DNA of 64,000 nucleotides from Neobacillus massiliamazoniensis (GCF_001048695.1 NZ_CVRB01000003.1:62001-126000); one strand, 5' to 3'. Shown: positions 45,289 to 56,434, counted from the stretch's first letter. Made by a program: numbers and translations. The notes: generated by a model not told the origin, from the sequence alone.

Positions 45289-45510
45289 ATGCATTATGGC
45301 TATGAAATTGGAATTGATAAACTCTGGGATTGGTTGCCACTTCTTCTTCCCCTGCTAATTTTACAATTAATTTTACTTTTTGTAGCATTACGGGATTTGT
45401 TAAAAAGGAACCTTAGCAATGAATCCAAATGGTTATGGATCATGATCATTGTATTTGTCAATCTTTTCGGTCCAATTTTGTACTTTACCATAGGGAGAAG
45501 AGGACGATAA
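45289..45510 (+). CDS. yxlE: PLDc_N-domain small membrane protein (YxlE-like)
   Basis: 73-residue protein with two membrane segments (LLLPLLILQLILLFVALRDLL and WLWIMIIVFVNLFGPILYFTIG), the PLDc_N module named from cardiolipin synthase N-termini. AAGGAGG lies eight bases before the ATG. In B. subtilis YxlE precedes the ABC pair YxlFG and is linked to control of sigma-Y. Here the same trio is present, but no sigma factor gene is seen. Confidence 0.85.
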   Translation: MHYGYEIGIDKLWDWLPLLLPLLILQLILLFVALRDLLKRNLSNESKWLWIMIIVFVNLFGPILYFTIGRRGR

Positions 45511-45511
45511 T

Positions 45512-46411
45512 ATGAGCATAATTCAGGTGAAACATCTTCAAAAAAGATATGGAGATAATGAGATCATTAAAGACATTGACTTTCAAATCGATTATGGAGA
45601 ATGCGTTGCTCTTCTGGGTCCTAATGGAGCTGGTAAAACAACTATTATCAAAATGCTTTTAGATATTACAAAACCTACAGGTGGGCAGATTCTATTCCAA
45701 GGGAAGCGTCATGACAAAATGCGTGAGTTTATTGGATACTTACCGCAACATCCAACGTTCTATTCGTGGATGACAGGAATGGAATTGCTCGAATTTATGG
45801 GTGGACTTTCAGGCTTATATAAGGAAATTTTAGAACAGCGAATCAAAGAATTATTGGACTTAGTGGGGTTGACTAAGGAGAAGGATAAACAGATCGGAAC
45901 CTATTCAGGTGGGATGAAGCAAAGGTTGGGCATCGCCCAGGCACTTATCCATCAACCTAAGTTGCTTATTATGGATGAACCTGTTTCCGCACTGGATCCA
46001 ATAGGGCGAAGAGACATGTTGGAATTGCTTAAAGTAATCAAACAGAAATCAACCATCCTATTTTCCACTCATATTCTGCACGATGCGGAAGAGCTTTGTG
46101 ATAAGATACTTATCCTTAACCAAGGTAAATTGCTTGTCAACGGCTTGATTAATCAAGTGATTAATCAAAATCAACAACCTGTATTTATTATACAGGCACC
46201 TCGAGTTAACGAGTGGGCTCCACAACTTGTAAACGAAGATATCGTTGAATCTATTGTAGAAACAGGTAGTTCCGCAAAAGTGCGTGTTAAAAACATTGAA
46301 CAGGGAAGAATTTGGCTGTTAGACAATATTAGCCGTTTGAGACTTCCAATTCAAAAGTTCGAACTAGTTCAGGAAAGCCTCGAAGAGATCTTTTTAAGGA
46401 TGGTGAAGTAA
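45512..46411 (+). CDS. yxlF: ABC transporter ATP-binding protein (YxlF-like)
   Basis: 299-residue ATPase. Walker A is LLGPNGAGKTTI, the Q-loop is near YLPQHPTFYSW, the signature is YSGGMKQRLGIAQ, Walker B is LLIMDEPVSALDP and the switch His is in STHILHDAEEL. A C-terminal extension (about 220-299) is typical of drug/bacitracin-type exporters. It starts one base after the yxlE stop. It energises the permease gene two bases downstream. Confidence 0.93.
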   Translation: MSIIQVKHLQKRYGDNEIIKDIDFQIDYGECVALLGPNGAGKTTIIKMLLDITKPTGGQILFQGKRHDKMREFIGYLPQHPTFYSWMTGMELLEFMGGLSGLYKEILEQRIKELLDLVGLTKEKDKQIGTYSGGMKQRLGIAQALIHQPKLLIMDEPVSALDPIGRRDMLELLKVIKQKSTILFSTHILHDAEELCDKILILNQGKLLVNGLINQVINQNQQPVFIIQAPRVNEWAPQLVNEDIVESIVETGSSAKVRVKNIEQGRIWLLDNISRLRLPIQKFELVQESLEEIFLRMVK

Positions 46412-46413
46412 AC

Positions 46414-47199
46414 ATGAGCCGCCTATTTGTTCTATTAAAGAAAGAGTGGCTGGAAGCTAGAAGAAGTTACAAATTATTGTGGTTTCCTGTGGTATTTATG
46501 TTTTTGGGAATCATTCAGCCTCTTTCGTCCTATTATTTACCTCAAATACTGAAAATTGCAGGCGGATTGCCTGAAGGTATGAAGATAACTTTACCAAAGT
46601 TTACTGCAGAAGATGTTCTGGCTTCGACCTTGACTAGTCAATTTGATCAATTGGGCTTAATAATTATTGTAATTGGTATGATGGGGGTCGTTGTATCGGA
46701 TAAACAAAACGGAATGCTAGCGTTTATTTTGACACGCAACACAACATTAGGCGAGTATTTACTTAGCAAGTGGATTGGGCAGGCTGCTATTGTCGCAGTG
46801 TCAGTCGTAACTGGAATTCTGATGGCAATATTTTATACCTCCTATTTGTTTAAGGCTGTGTCATTAGCTAGAGTCGTTGCAGGGCTTGGTGTTTATTATA
46901 TTTGGTGCCTGTTCATCTTAACGCTTGCACTTATGTTGGGTGCGTTACTATCTAGATCCTCGGCAGTCGCTGTGTTATCCATTTTTGTTCTAATACTTTT
47001 GAAAGCCATAACCGCAATTGGGTCTGGATTTCAAATCTTAAATCCCGCGTATTTGACGAATCATGCGGTCAACATCATGATATCCGGCAATGCTTTACCT
47101 CATCTTTTAACAACATTGACTATAACTTTATTCCTCATAGTACTCTTCATGTTCTTATCAAAATATTATTTATACCGAAAAGAGTTGCCTTCAATGTAA
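46414..47199 (+). CDS. yxlG: ABC-2 type permease (YxlG-like)
   Basis: 261-residue membrane protein with six predicted segments and a large extracellular loop (about residues 40-75). Its N-terminal KKEWLEARRSYKLLWFPVVF and the VVVSDKQNGMLAFILTRN stretch match ABC-2 exporters. It begins two bases after yxlF. Substrate unknown; the neighbouring regulator is probably the sensor for induction. Confidence 0.9.
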   Translation: MSRLFVLLKKEWLEARRSYKLLWFPVVFMFLGIIQPLSSYYLPQILKIAGGLPEGMKITLPKFTAEDVLASTLTSQFDQLGLIIIVIGMMGVVVSDKQNGMLAFILTRNTTLGEYLLSKWIGQAAIVAVSVVTGILMAIFYTSYLFKAVSLARVVAGLGVYYIWCLFILTLALMLGALLSRSSAVAVLSIFVLILLKAITAIGSGFQILNPAYLTNHAVNIMISGNALPHLLTTLTITLFLIVLFMFLSKYYLYRKELPSM

Positions 47200-47294
47200 C
47201 TTAATATGTATACCAAAAACCATGATGAAGATTTGTATTAAGTGAGATTAGATAATAAACGAATCATGCATTTATAAAAAGGAGGAGATAGAAG

Positions 47295-47648
47295 GTGAGT
47301 ATTCAAGTTGTATTGGAAGATAGCGAATTTATATTGGATATTTCAGGCTGGACAGCGGTAACTAATTTAAGACGGAAGATAAAGATTCCTTACAATTCAG
47401 TCGTTGATGTACAGACGGGTAATTTCAAGTTTCCCTTGACAGCTATAAAAAGAACAGGCATTACTACATTGGATTATAAAGCTGGAATTTTTTTGATAGA
47501 TGGAAAAAAATATTTCTTATCCTTTCATTCAGACAATAAAGTAATAATTCTTAGTTTGAAAGAAAATGAATTTGACAAAGTAGTAATTGAAAGCGAAGAT
47601 CCTGAACAACTAGCAAACAATATTTTGATGCGCTGTTCTTCACAATAA
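47295..47648 (+). CDS. Uncharacterised 117-residue protein, possibly PH-like
   Basis: Starts VSIQVVLEDSEFILDISGWT and shows alternating beta-strands (IKIPYNSVVDVQTGNFKF, GIFLIDGKKYFLSFHSDNKVI) and a final helix (SEDPEQLANNILMRC). This is reminiscent of bacterial PH-type domains, but I would not name a family firmly. GTG start with AAGGAGGAG upstream. Single gene 95 bases after yxlG. Confidence 0.65.
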   Translation: MSIQVVLEDSEFILDISGWTAVTNLRRKIKIPYNSVVDVQTGNFKFPLTAIKRTGITTLDYKAGIFLIDGKKYFLSFHSDNKVIILSLKENEFDKVVIESEDPEQLANNILMRCSSQ

Positions 47649-47690
47649 AAAAAGAGACGCTTAAATTTTTGGGGAACCGTAGCATCTCTT
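47645..47690 (-). terminator. Terminator after the SGNH hydrolase gene
   Basis: AAGAGACGCT (47652-47661) and AGCATCTCTT (47681-47690) pair with one mismatch. On the minus strand a run of Ts follows. Confidence 0.7.
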
Positions 47691-47731
47691 CTGTAAGTGT
47701 TTAATAAACCAAAAGTCTAACGTTATTTCTA

Positions 47732-48448
47732 CTAATCATCTAGATGTCTTAGCTTGTACCGATGATTTTTAAGGAACTCTAATTCATGTAAACGGGCAAT
47801 TTTTAAATGACCTCTGTCCGTCGGATGCGGATCAGGCGGAGATTGACAGAAATGTGTCCAAGTACAAACCCTCCATTGTCCATTAGTGAATTTTCCTTGA
47901 AAATCCTTATGGACATTAACCACTTTATAATGATAAATTGAACGGTTTTTGTTAATAACACTGTTATTCTTTTGAATAAAGAATTCTATAGTAGTGTAAT
48001 TTGGGTCATCGCCTTTGAAAGGGTTGTAAACGGTCATTACGTATATTTCTGCATGAGATCTAATGCTCTTACGAATTTCATTCATGATTTGTGGCCAGTT
48101 CTGGGCAAAAGTTGAATCTGCATTTGATAAACAGGCAGGAATATTAGAGGTATGGAGGCAATTTAATAAATCGGCACCACCAATACTAATGGTGATTATA
48201 TCCGCATTTTTAACAGCTTTTCGGGTGTTTATATCGTGTTGAAGATGATTAAGCAAATCACTGCTTGTGAAACCAGGATTGGCACGATTAGTTAAATTGA
48301 CACAATGGTATAGCTTATCCAAGAAGTCACGAAAGTAATTAACGTATCCATAATTGTTCGTAGCACCAACTCCAAATCCAATGGAATCTCCAAGAGCCGT
48401 ATATTGGAAACAATGTTGGGGGTGATGGTGTTCTTGAAAACCAGACAA
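47732..48448 (-). CDS. SGNH/GDSL-family lipase or esterase
   Basis: 238-residue protein with GDSL block I ALGDSIGFGVGA (catalytic Ser), block II RANPGFTSSDLL, block III SIGGADLL (with Asp in place of the usual Asn) and block V DPHPTDRGH (Asp and His). There is no clear signal peptide. The start is TTG with AGAGGTGAT upstream. The length and the GADLL variant resemble Bacillus spore- or envelope-associated GDSL proteins. Substrate unknown. Confidence 0.82.
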   Translation of the reverse strand: MSGFQEHHHPQHCFQYTALGDSIGFGVGATNNYGYVNYFRDFLDKLYHCVNLTNRANPGFTSSDLLNHLQHDINTRKAVKNADIITISIGGADLLNCLHTSNIPACLSNADSTFAQNWPQIMNEIRKSIRSHAEIYVMTVYNPFKGDDPNYTTIEFFIQKNNSVINKNRSIYHYKVVNVHKDFQGKFTNGQWRVCTWTHFCQSPPDPHPTDRGHLKIARLHELEFLKNHRYKLRHLDD

Positions 48449-48716
48449 ATAATCACCTCTTTTTAATTAATCAATATTATTCTATTATTCAAGGTAAGAG
48501 TAAGAAACGGCTAATATCCTTGAATCGTTAATATCATTTTTTTACGTTCGGGTAAAGATGTATCTATAACTAAGGATCGCCTTTTCTTTATTAACGTTAC
48601 GAAGAAGTTAAGTGAAAGAATTATGGAAGAAGTTTTATTTCACATCATGAGGGAATACATTTGTTTATATGCTTATTAGATAGAAAAGTATTATATAAAC
48701 AGTGAAAAAAGTACTA

Positions 48717-48745
48717 TTTACATTTAATTGTAATAGGATTATTAT
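48717..48745 (+). promoter_or_regulatory. Sigma-A promoter of thiC
   Basis: TTTACA (48717-48722), 17-base spacer, TATTAT (48740-48745). The riboswitch begins about 20 bases past the expected start. The stretch 48449-48716 shows no gene. Confidence 0.65.
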
Positions 48746-48771
48746 TTGGTAGTACAATTTAATAATCTTAT

Positions 48772-48866
48772 ACTAGGGGTGTCCAATACGTTGGGCTGAG
48801 AGAGAAACACGGAGTTTCTTAACCCTCAGGACCTGATCTGGTTCATACCAGCGTGGGGAAGTTAGA
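48772..48866 (+). promoter_or_regulatory. TPP riboswitch
   Basis: THI-box blocks are in order: AGGGGTG, GGGCTGAGA, ACCCTCAGGACCTGATCTGG and TTCATACCAGCGTGGGGAAG. The terminator at 48916-48947 follows, so TPP binding should stop transcription before thiC. Confidence 0.96.
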
Positions 48867-48915
48867 ATCTACTATTCGTAATGACAAATATGTCGTTACT
48901 GTTTATGCTAACATT

Positions 48916-48947
48916 AGCCGGGTCTTTTAAATAGACCCGGCTTTTTT
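48916..48947 (+). terminator. Riboswitch-controlled terminator ahead of thiC
   Basis: AGCCGGGTCT (48916-48925) pairs with AGACCCGGCT (48933-48942), followed by six Ts. Confidence 0.92.
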
Positions 48948-48981
48948 CATGCGGTTATTGAGCAGACTCTGTCCTTTTTAA

Positions 48982-50787
<1,806 letters not shown>

Positions 50788-50806
50788 AAGCTGGGATGAG
50801 AGAATC

Positions 50807-50992
50807 ATGAATCCAGTACTCCGAAATAAAAAAGCGAAAGAAATAGATGTTGAACGATTAGAAAAACATATAAAAAACATTCAAAGCAAGTGTCGCCATA
50901 CATTTTTTGAAACTTCTACATCGAGTCTTAGAAAATGTTTGATTTGTCAATATGAGGAAACCATATGCTATCGTTTCTCAACTAACGAATAA
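50807..50992 (+). CDS. Hypothetical 61-residue Cys-containing protein
   Basis: Protein starting MNPVLRNKKAKEIDVERLEK with cysteines at CRHTFF and CLICQYEETICY, suggesting a small zinc or redox site. It begins 19 bases after thiC with a modest GAGAG site. No family recognised; it could be a short regulatory or structural protein. Confidence 0.55.
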   Translation: MNPVLRNKKAKEIDVERLEKHIKNIQSKCRHTFFETSTSSLRKCLICQYEETICYRFSTNE

Positions 50993-51174
50993 AAGCATTT
51001 CCTGGGTTTACTCACTTGGCTAAGTTAAACTATCATGTTGATTTTCTAAATAAAATTGGTATACCTACCTGTTAATTCGATAAGAAGTAGAAATTCGTTG
51101 TCATTTATGAATAAACCCTGTTGGAAGCAGTTTGGAAGCTTTGGTTCTTGTTTTTTGTCACTAATAAGGCCCAT

Positions 51175-51475
51175 TTGGGAGAAATACATGAAATCGGGCA
51201 AGTTAATCATTTTATCTTCCCGGCATCGGTGAAAATACAAGAAATCGGGCATGTAAATCATTTTATTTTCCCGGAATCGGTGAAAATACAAGAAATCGGG
51301 CATGTAAATCATTTTACGTGCCCGGTATCGGTGAAAATGCAAGAAATCGGGCATGTAGAACATTTTACGTGCCCGGTATCGGTGAAAATGCAAGAAATCG
51401 GGCATGTAAACCTTTTTACTTGCCTGCTATAGAGAAAAATGCATGAAATCAGTGACATAAGCCTTTTTACGTGCC
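51175..51475. repeat. Array 2 of the 51-bp palindromic repeat (about six units)
   Basis: GAAATCGGGC (or variants) recurs at 51190, 51241, 51292, 51343, 51394 and 51445, exactly 51 bp apart. Unit text is close to AAGAAATCGGGCATGTAAAT, a CATTTTACGTGCCCGG arm and a TATCGGTGAAAATG spacer. It is the same family as 5284-5800, differing in the spacer (AAGAAATC against ATGATATC). Stems fold as GGGCATGTAAA with TTTACGTGCCC. The rest of 50993-51723 has no gene I can support. Confidence 0.92.
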
Positions 51476-51723
51476 CTGAATGCAATCATGTACGGTCTTA
51501 CAAATGTCGGATTCCCTTATGAGCTCGATGATTTTACCGACAATCTGGATTGCCTTTCTTTTTTGGTCGTACCCCCAGACTGTTTTTCATAAAAATAGCT
51601 GAAATAAGAAAGCAGGTTAGCTTGTCTACAAATGAATACCCTTTTAGCACTTTATACCAGAGGTTAACTTTTTCCTAATCCACGACAAACTGGTCAAAAA
51701 TGTCTGCTATTTTTTTCAATACA

Positions 51724-52476
51724 TCAAATGACTCCCTCTTCATCCTCTAAATTAAAGTCCTCCTCACGTAAGATTTTTTTGAAAGGCTTTTGGTTAAGAT
51801 ACGATTCAAATTTCGTACCAAATAATGTTTCTGGTCTTAGGTATTTATACATGTGGGGATCAGGTAGCCATTCTGCTGTCTTAATGTCAATCACATATTT
51901 AAAATCGTTTACGGTAAAGCCTTCTCCTAATCTGGCTCGGATGATGTTTTGCGTCTTATGATTACTTGGCTTGTAGGAGGCTTTTGTTTTTTCATTAAGG
52001 TATTGAATGATTTCGACGACAGGGATCTTTTTCTCTGAAGTAATCTTTGAAGTACTCTCTGGTATTGCTTGGTTCAGGCTAGTTTCATCTACGATCCAGT
52101 CTGAATCCGAAGATGGTTCATCCTGATCCATTGATGGCTCAGACGCGTGTTCGTCTAAGACCTCCACCCGTTCGTAGTCAATCGTGTACCACTTTGTATT
52201 GTCCATTTTGGTTTTATTCCAATTCCCAGAGATCAAATAGCCCTGTTTCTCCAGCGAGTGAATCGCACGTTTGATCGTACTCTCCGACCAGAACGGCATC
52301 TGCTTCTGCCAATCCTTATACGTGTTATAAATCCATTTCCGCCCTTCGATGACATGCTTACTAGACGACAGCCAAAAATGAATTTGCTGCAGGACAATGG
52401 CCTCATTAATTCCAATTTTCACTGCCAAAGACGGAATAATCATCAGCGGCGCTTCATTCATCAAACATTTACTCAT
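51724..52476 (-). CDS. Phage-type replication initiation protein with conserved phage C-terminal domain
   Basis: 250-residue DnaD/RepO-like protein. An N-terminal winged helix (GINEAIVLQQIHFWLSSSKH ... WSESTIKRAIHSLEKQGYL) and an acidic linker precede a C-terminal segment (VVEIIQYLNEKTKASYKPSN ... HMYKYLRPETLFGTKFESYL) matching the phage C-terminal domain known from prophage replication proteins. GGAGG precedes the ATG. No other phage genes are adjacent, so this is an isolated survivor or a domesticated gene. The gap 52477-52777 has no other feature. Confidence 0.83.
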   Translation of the reverse strand: MSKCLMNEAPLMIIPSLAVKIGINEAIVLQQIHFWLSSSKHVIEGRKWIYNTYKDWQKQMPFWSESTIKRAIHSLEKQGYLISGNWNKTKMDNTKWYTIDYERVEVLDEHASEPSMDQDEPSSDSDWIVDETSLNQAIPESTSKITSEKKIPVVEIIQYLNEKTKASYKPSNHKTQNIIRARLGEGFTVNDFKYVIDIKTAEWLPDPHMYKYLRPETLFGTKFESYLNQKPFKKILREEDFNLEDEEGVI

Positions 52477-52777
52477 ATCATTTTCCTCCTATTTTATAGA
52501 GTGGTATCTTCCATCCACTCATGCATTTTTTCTTTCATACTATATATAGGGAAAAAGGGGGGTAAAAGGACAGGGTAGGGAAAAAATATTTTTCAGTGGG
52601 GTCAGATACACTCAAGGAATTAATGAAAGAATTGCAGTGTTTTTATATAACTAAGCTGTTATTTAGGTTTAAGAAGGAATTTTATTAATGAAGGGGAATA
52701 TATAACGTTATTGAAAATTTAGCATTTTCTATGTAGTTGAAATCTGATAAATCAAAAGAGTAAGAAGGTGCTAATAA

Positions 52778-53722
52778 ATGAATATCGTTGAGACTAAATA
52801 TTTCAATTTACAAAGACTATCTGACGGAGTTTATGCAGCGATTGCAAACCCTGGTGAAGGTGCGTGGAGCAATGCTGGGTTTGTAGATTTAGGCAATGAA
52901 TTACTTGTGTTTGATTCATTCTCTACCCCGATAGCTGCGAAGGAATTATTGAAACAAGCAGAAGAGATTACAGGAAAAAAAGTGAAATACTTAATAAACA
53001 GCCATTATCATGGTGATCATGTGTTTGGAAACCAAGTGTTCATAGATTCTACTATCATTTCTACTTCTTTAACTCGAAAGTTATTTGAAGAAAAAAATGT
53101 GATTGATAACGTTGAAAAAGAACAGGAAGAAATGGGACAATATTTAAAATCTCTAGAAAAACAAATAGAATCAACCACTGACACTATATTAAAGCATAGC
53201 TTGTTAAATCAATTTAAAGAAATGTCTAAAGTTCTAGAGGCAGTACCTTATTTAAAAATGGTACTACCGAATTTGATTTTTGAAAAAAATCTAGTTATTC
53301 ACGGGTCGAAACGTAATGTAGAATTACACTGTTATGGTGGGGGGCACACACCAAGTGATTGTTTTCTTTATTTACCAGAAGAAAAAATAGCATTTATGGG
53401 GGACATTGTAACAGTGGAGACCCATGTACCTATTTATAACCCTGAAGAATTTGTTGCTATTTTGAATAAAGTAAAACAAATAGATATAGAAACAATTGTA
53501 CCGGGGCACGGATGTGTAGGTAATTTGAAGTTATGTGATATATTAATCGATTATTTATCAATTTTAATACAGAAAGCAAAGGAAGCTCAGCGATACAACT
53601 TATCGCAAGAGAACTTTATGTCAGGATTTTCAACGCCTGCTGAATATAATAATTGGAAGAGTCCTAATGGAATAAAACGGAATCTTTCAACTGTATATAA
53701 TTTTTACAAAAAGCCAGAATAA
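52778..53722 (+). CDS. Metallo-beta-lactamase-fold hydrolase with helical insert
   Basis: 314-residue MBL protein with motifs INSHYHGDHVFGN (H-x-H-x-D-H), GGGHTPSDC, FMGDIV and VPGHGCVG. A helical insert (about residues 105-165) lies between strands. The order fits class B-type or quinoprotein-relay-like hydrolases; no Cys or Asp pattern proves lactamase activity. GAAGGTG precedes the ATG. Substrate unknown. Confidence 0.85.
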   Translation: MNIVETKYFNLQRLSDGVYAAIANPGEGAWSNAGFVDLGNELLVFDSFSTPIAAKELLKQAEEITGKKVKYLINSHYHGDHVFGNQVFIDSTIISTSLTRKLFEEKNVIDNVEKEQEEMGQYLKSLEKQIESTTDTILKHSLLNQFKEMSKVLEAVPYLKMVLPNLIFEKNLVIHGSKRNVELHCYGGGHTPSDCFLYLPEEKIAFMGDIVTVETHVPIYNPEEFVAILNKVKQIDIETIVPGHGCVGNLKLCDILIDYLSILIQKAKEAQRYNLSQENFMSGFSTPAEYNNWKSPNGIKRNLSTVYNFYKKPE

Positions 53723-53817
53723 ATTTTTAACGAACGTGAGCGTAAGTGAAACAAGCAAGCAATTATTGATGGGGAAAATAGTGAAAACATTTTAAATTGT
53801 ATATTGGGGGAAATGAT

Positions 53818-54723
53818 GTGAAATCTATTGATGTTCATCATTATGATGTGTTTAGTAAAGAACCTAATAAAGGGAATCCTGCTGGAGTAGTATTAAATGG
53901 TGATGACTTAACCGAGACAGAAATGCAAGAAATAGCTTTCAAAGTAGGATTTAATGAAACAGCTTTTGTAGTTAAGTCAGATGTAGCTGACATTAGAATA
54001 CGTTTTTTTACACCAGGACACGAAATGAATTTATGTGGTCACGGAACAATGGCTACTGTGTATGCATTAAAAACCAAAGGGGTATTAGGGGATAAAACGA
54101 ATTTCACCATTGAAACAAAAGTAGGGATTTTGCCGATAAAAATTAACTCAACTACTGATAGTGATATTTTAATAACTATGAAACAAGCTTCACCTCAATT
54201 TGAAGAATATAAAGGTTCGAAGGAAGATCTAGCAAATTCGATAGGATTACAAGAATCGGATATTCGTAATGATTTACCGATTCTATATGGGAGTACTGGT
54301 ACCTGGACTCTATTAATTCCAATAAAACAACTTAATGCTTTTAATAAAATGAAACCTAAAAATAAGGATTTCCCTACTATTTTGAAAGAAATGCCTAAAT
54401 CATCTATCCATCCTTTCTGTTTGGAAACCAATGATTCTAACGCTGATATGTATGCCAGACACTTTTCTTCACCTTATTCTGGCACAATTGAGGATCCAGT
54501 TACGGGAACCGCTTCAGGTGTAATGGGAGCATATTATGCTAAATATATAAAAAACAACATTTTTGATGAACCTCTAAATCTTATTGTTGAGCAAGGTTAC
54601 GAAATTCAAAAAGATGGTCGAGTTATGGTACGGATTTCAAAAAATAGTGAGTTTTATGATGTTGATATTACAGGGAATGCGGTTCATGTTAAGGATTTTG
54701 AAGTTTTTTTAGAAGATGAATAA
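53818..54723 (+). CDS. PhzF-family isomerase/epimerase
   Basis: 301-residue protein of the PhzF/diaminopimelate-epimerase-like fold. It opens [24 protein letters not shown], with the catalytic Glu in GFNETAFV, the conserved [20 protein letters not shown] and the second-half [16 protein letters not shown]. The GTG at 53818 has GGGGG seven bases upstream, while the longer TTG start runs into the ribosome site. Substrate unknown; no phenazine genes are nearby. Confidence 0.9.
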   Translation: MKSIDVHHYDVFSKEPNKGNPAGVVLNGDDLTETEMQEIAFKVGFNETAFVVKSDVADIRIRFFTPGHEMNLCGHGTMATVYALKTKGVLGDKTNFTIETKVGILPIKINSTTDSDILITMKQASPQFEEYKGSKEDLANSIGLQESDIRNDLPILYGSTGTWTLLIPIKQLNAFNKMKPKNKDFPTILKEMPKSSIHPFCLETNDSNADMYARHFSSPYSGTIEDPVTGTASGVMGAYYAKYIKNNIFDEPLNLIVEQGYEIQKDGRVMVRISKNSEFYDVDITGNAVHVKDFEVFLEDE

Positions 54724-54736
54724 TGTCTACACTGGG

Positions 54737-54761
54737 AAGCCTCCAAACTGGAGGCTTTTAT
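54737..54761. terminator. Bidirectional terminator
   Basis: AAGCCTCC (54737-54744) pairs with GGAGGCTT (54750-54757) between convergent genes, followed by Ts. Confidence 0.85.
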
Positions 54762-55528
54762 CTATTACTTGATTTCATTTTATCTATAGTTTCATTTGTA
54801 GACCATGAGGCACTAGCAATTATACGAAAGTTTATTTTTGCAGCCTTGTCTCCATCTAAATCATTTATCTTTACGGAACCTGTTGCGTCGTGTACTACTG
54901 ACACTTCAAATCCTTGTTCAATTAGTTCGCGCATGTGAGATTCAACGCACAAGTTCCCAGCCATACCTGCAAGAATGACGCGGGTAATTCCGTGTTTTCG
55001 CAGTTGCAAAACCAAGTCATTGGCTTCGGGTCCGTAAATTTTATGCGGACTTGTGATTATGGTTTGCCCATCTTGAATATAAGGCTTATATCGTTCAAGA
55101 AAGTCCGCACCAGAACCTTTAAAGCCTTTAAGTGATAATGGATCTTTACGCTGATACATTTTGAGATTGTGCATCGAATGTTCCATAGCTCCCCCAAACC
55201 TCCATTTTAGGTCATAGGGATAATAGTAATGAGGGGACACAAAAACTTGGAACTTATTTTCCTTTGCTGTTTTTAATAATAATTCAATGTTCTCAATCGT
55301 ATGATTTTTAGCAACGCTGTCTTTAACTAAATCCCATGCTACACCTTTTGGACTTAAAAAGTCATTTTGCGGATCAGTGATCACCAAAGCGGTATTCTTT
55401 TGATACACCTTCATTCCCGGCTGTGGAAGTGTTATGGTTTGTGCTGCTGCACCATTTTGATGATAACCATAAAGATGAAGGTTGATAAAAAACGAGAACA
55501 CAAAGAAACGTTGTAGAATTTTTCTCAT
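54758..55528 (-). CDS. Secreted isochorismatase-family hydrolase
   Basis: 256-residue cysteine hydrolase with an N-terminal signal-like segment (ILQRFFVFSFFINLHLYG). The catalytic triad is visible: Asp in VITDPQNDFLS, Lys in SPHKIYGPEAND and Cys in AGMAGNLCVESH. Relatives act on amides such as nicotinamide or on isochorismate. Export is unusual for the family; the hydrophobic start could instead be an anchor. Substrate unknown. Confidence 0.85.
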   Translation of the reverse strand: MRKILQRFFVFSFFINLHLYGYHQNGAAAQTITLPQPGMKVYQKNTALVITDPQNDFLSPKGVAWDLVKDSVAKNHTIENIELLLKTAKENKFQVFVSPHYYYPYDLKWRFGGAMEHSMHNLKMYQRKDPLSLKGFKGSGADFLERYKPYIQDGQTIITSPHKIYGPEANDLVLQLRKHGITRVILAGMAGNLCVESHMRELIEQGFEVSVVHDATGSVKINDLDGDKAAKINFRIIASASWSTNETIDKMKSSNR

Positions 55529-55562
55529 TGAGAATCTCCTTAAATAAATTTATATACGTTTA

Positions 55563-55772
55563 TTAAGTAATGTTTTCAATGATTGATTCATATTCACCAC
55601 GGGCAAATTGTTGATTGAAAAACATATCATTATGTTTACTAACGGGTCCTGAATTCAACAAAGTAGGGTTGTTCCGACGAGCTTTTTCGTATGGTAGTAA
55701 TACGCAGAATAGTGTAAGAAGCATAGTACTTAAATTTGCATTTGAGCCAAAGTGGAACAACAAAAAAGACAT
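55563..55772 (-). CDS. Uncertain 69-residue frame overlapping the cupin gene end
   Basis: Possible protein ending VSKHNDMFFNQQFARGEYES with a hydrophobic start. It overlaps the last 14 codons of the cupin gene and lies 35 bases upstream of the isochorismatase gene, with no good ribosome site. It could be a degraded fragment. Confidence 0.3.
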   Translation of the reverse strand: MSFLLFHFGSNANLSTMLLTLFCVLLPYEKARRNNPTLLNSGPVSKHNDMFFNQQFARGEYESIIENIT

Positions 55773-56434
55773 GGAATTTCCATGCCGGTAGTGGATTTCA
55801 TCCTTTTATCACCAATATTGCAGATGCTGGAAAAAATAAGGGTTTGTTGGTTGTATTGGAAGTGTTGGTTTAAATATTGATGGGGCATACTTTCTGGTCC
55901 TCTATTGCAATTCTGGTAGGGGCCTATATAGGTTTCGGGTTTTACTGATGCAGTAATTTGTTTCCACTGATTTTCATTCATACAATAAGTATGTGACATA
56001 ATATTTGAAGGCGTAAACTTTAAGATGTCAGAGCCCAAAATTACTTGTGGAGTGGGTGCATTAAAAATCGTCAAAAGATGAGTGTTATCAACAGCAGCTA
56101 CTTCATAATGCCACCAAGCTTGTGGAACGTTTGCCACTTGTCCCGGTGAAATATAGTAACTGAGAATTTGCTTTGTAAATGGATTTAACATTGATACAGT
56201 CGCAGCACCAGAAATACAATAGACTAGCTGTGCAGCATTTTGGTGATAGTGAGGTTCTACAACATTATTAGTACTAAGGAAAATGTCTAACAGCGAAACA
56301 TTTTCCAATGTATTCAACTGTTCCACACCTAATATGTTTATATAGTTGTTGGTGTCTTTTTTAAAAAAGGGACTTTTATTTATGTCAAATGAGTATTGGG
56401 TTGATGGAGATTTGTGATCAATATTTGAAACCAT
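55730..56434 (-). CDS. Single-domain cupin protein
   Basis: 234-residue protein with a cupin barrel. Motif 1 is EPHYHQNAAQLVYCISGAAT (H-x-H, with Gln where Glu is usual) and motif 2 is VPQAWWHYEVA. It resembles oxalate-decarboxylase-type halves and the cupin proteins of spore coats. The C-terminus (CNRGPESMPHQYLNQ ... EIPCLFCCSTLAQMQI) is unusual and overlaps another frame, so the end may be altered. Enzyme activity is doubtful given the Gln. Confidence 0.72.
   Translation of the reverse strand: MVSNIDHKSPSTQYSFDINKSPFFKKDTNNYINILGVEQLNTLENVSLLDIFLSTNNVVEPHYHQNAAQLVYCISGAATVSMLNPFTKQILSYYISPGQVANVPQAWWHYEVAAVDNTHLLTIFNAPTPQVILGSDILKFTPSNIMSHTYCMNENQWKQITASVKPETYIGPYQNCNRGPESMPHQYLNQHFQYNQQTLIFSSICNIGDKRMKSTTGMEIPCLFCCSTLAQMQI

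Noticed and set aside
51046-51432. Similar repeated-peptide frames in the second array
   Set aside because: Same cause as in array 1: 51 bp equals 17 codons, and there is no start signal.
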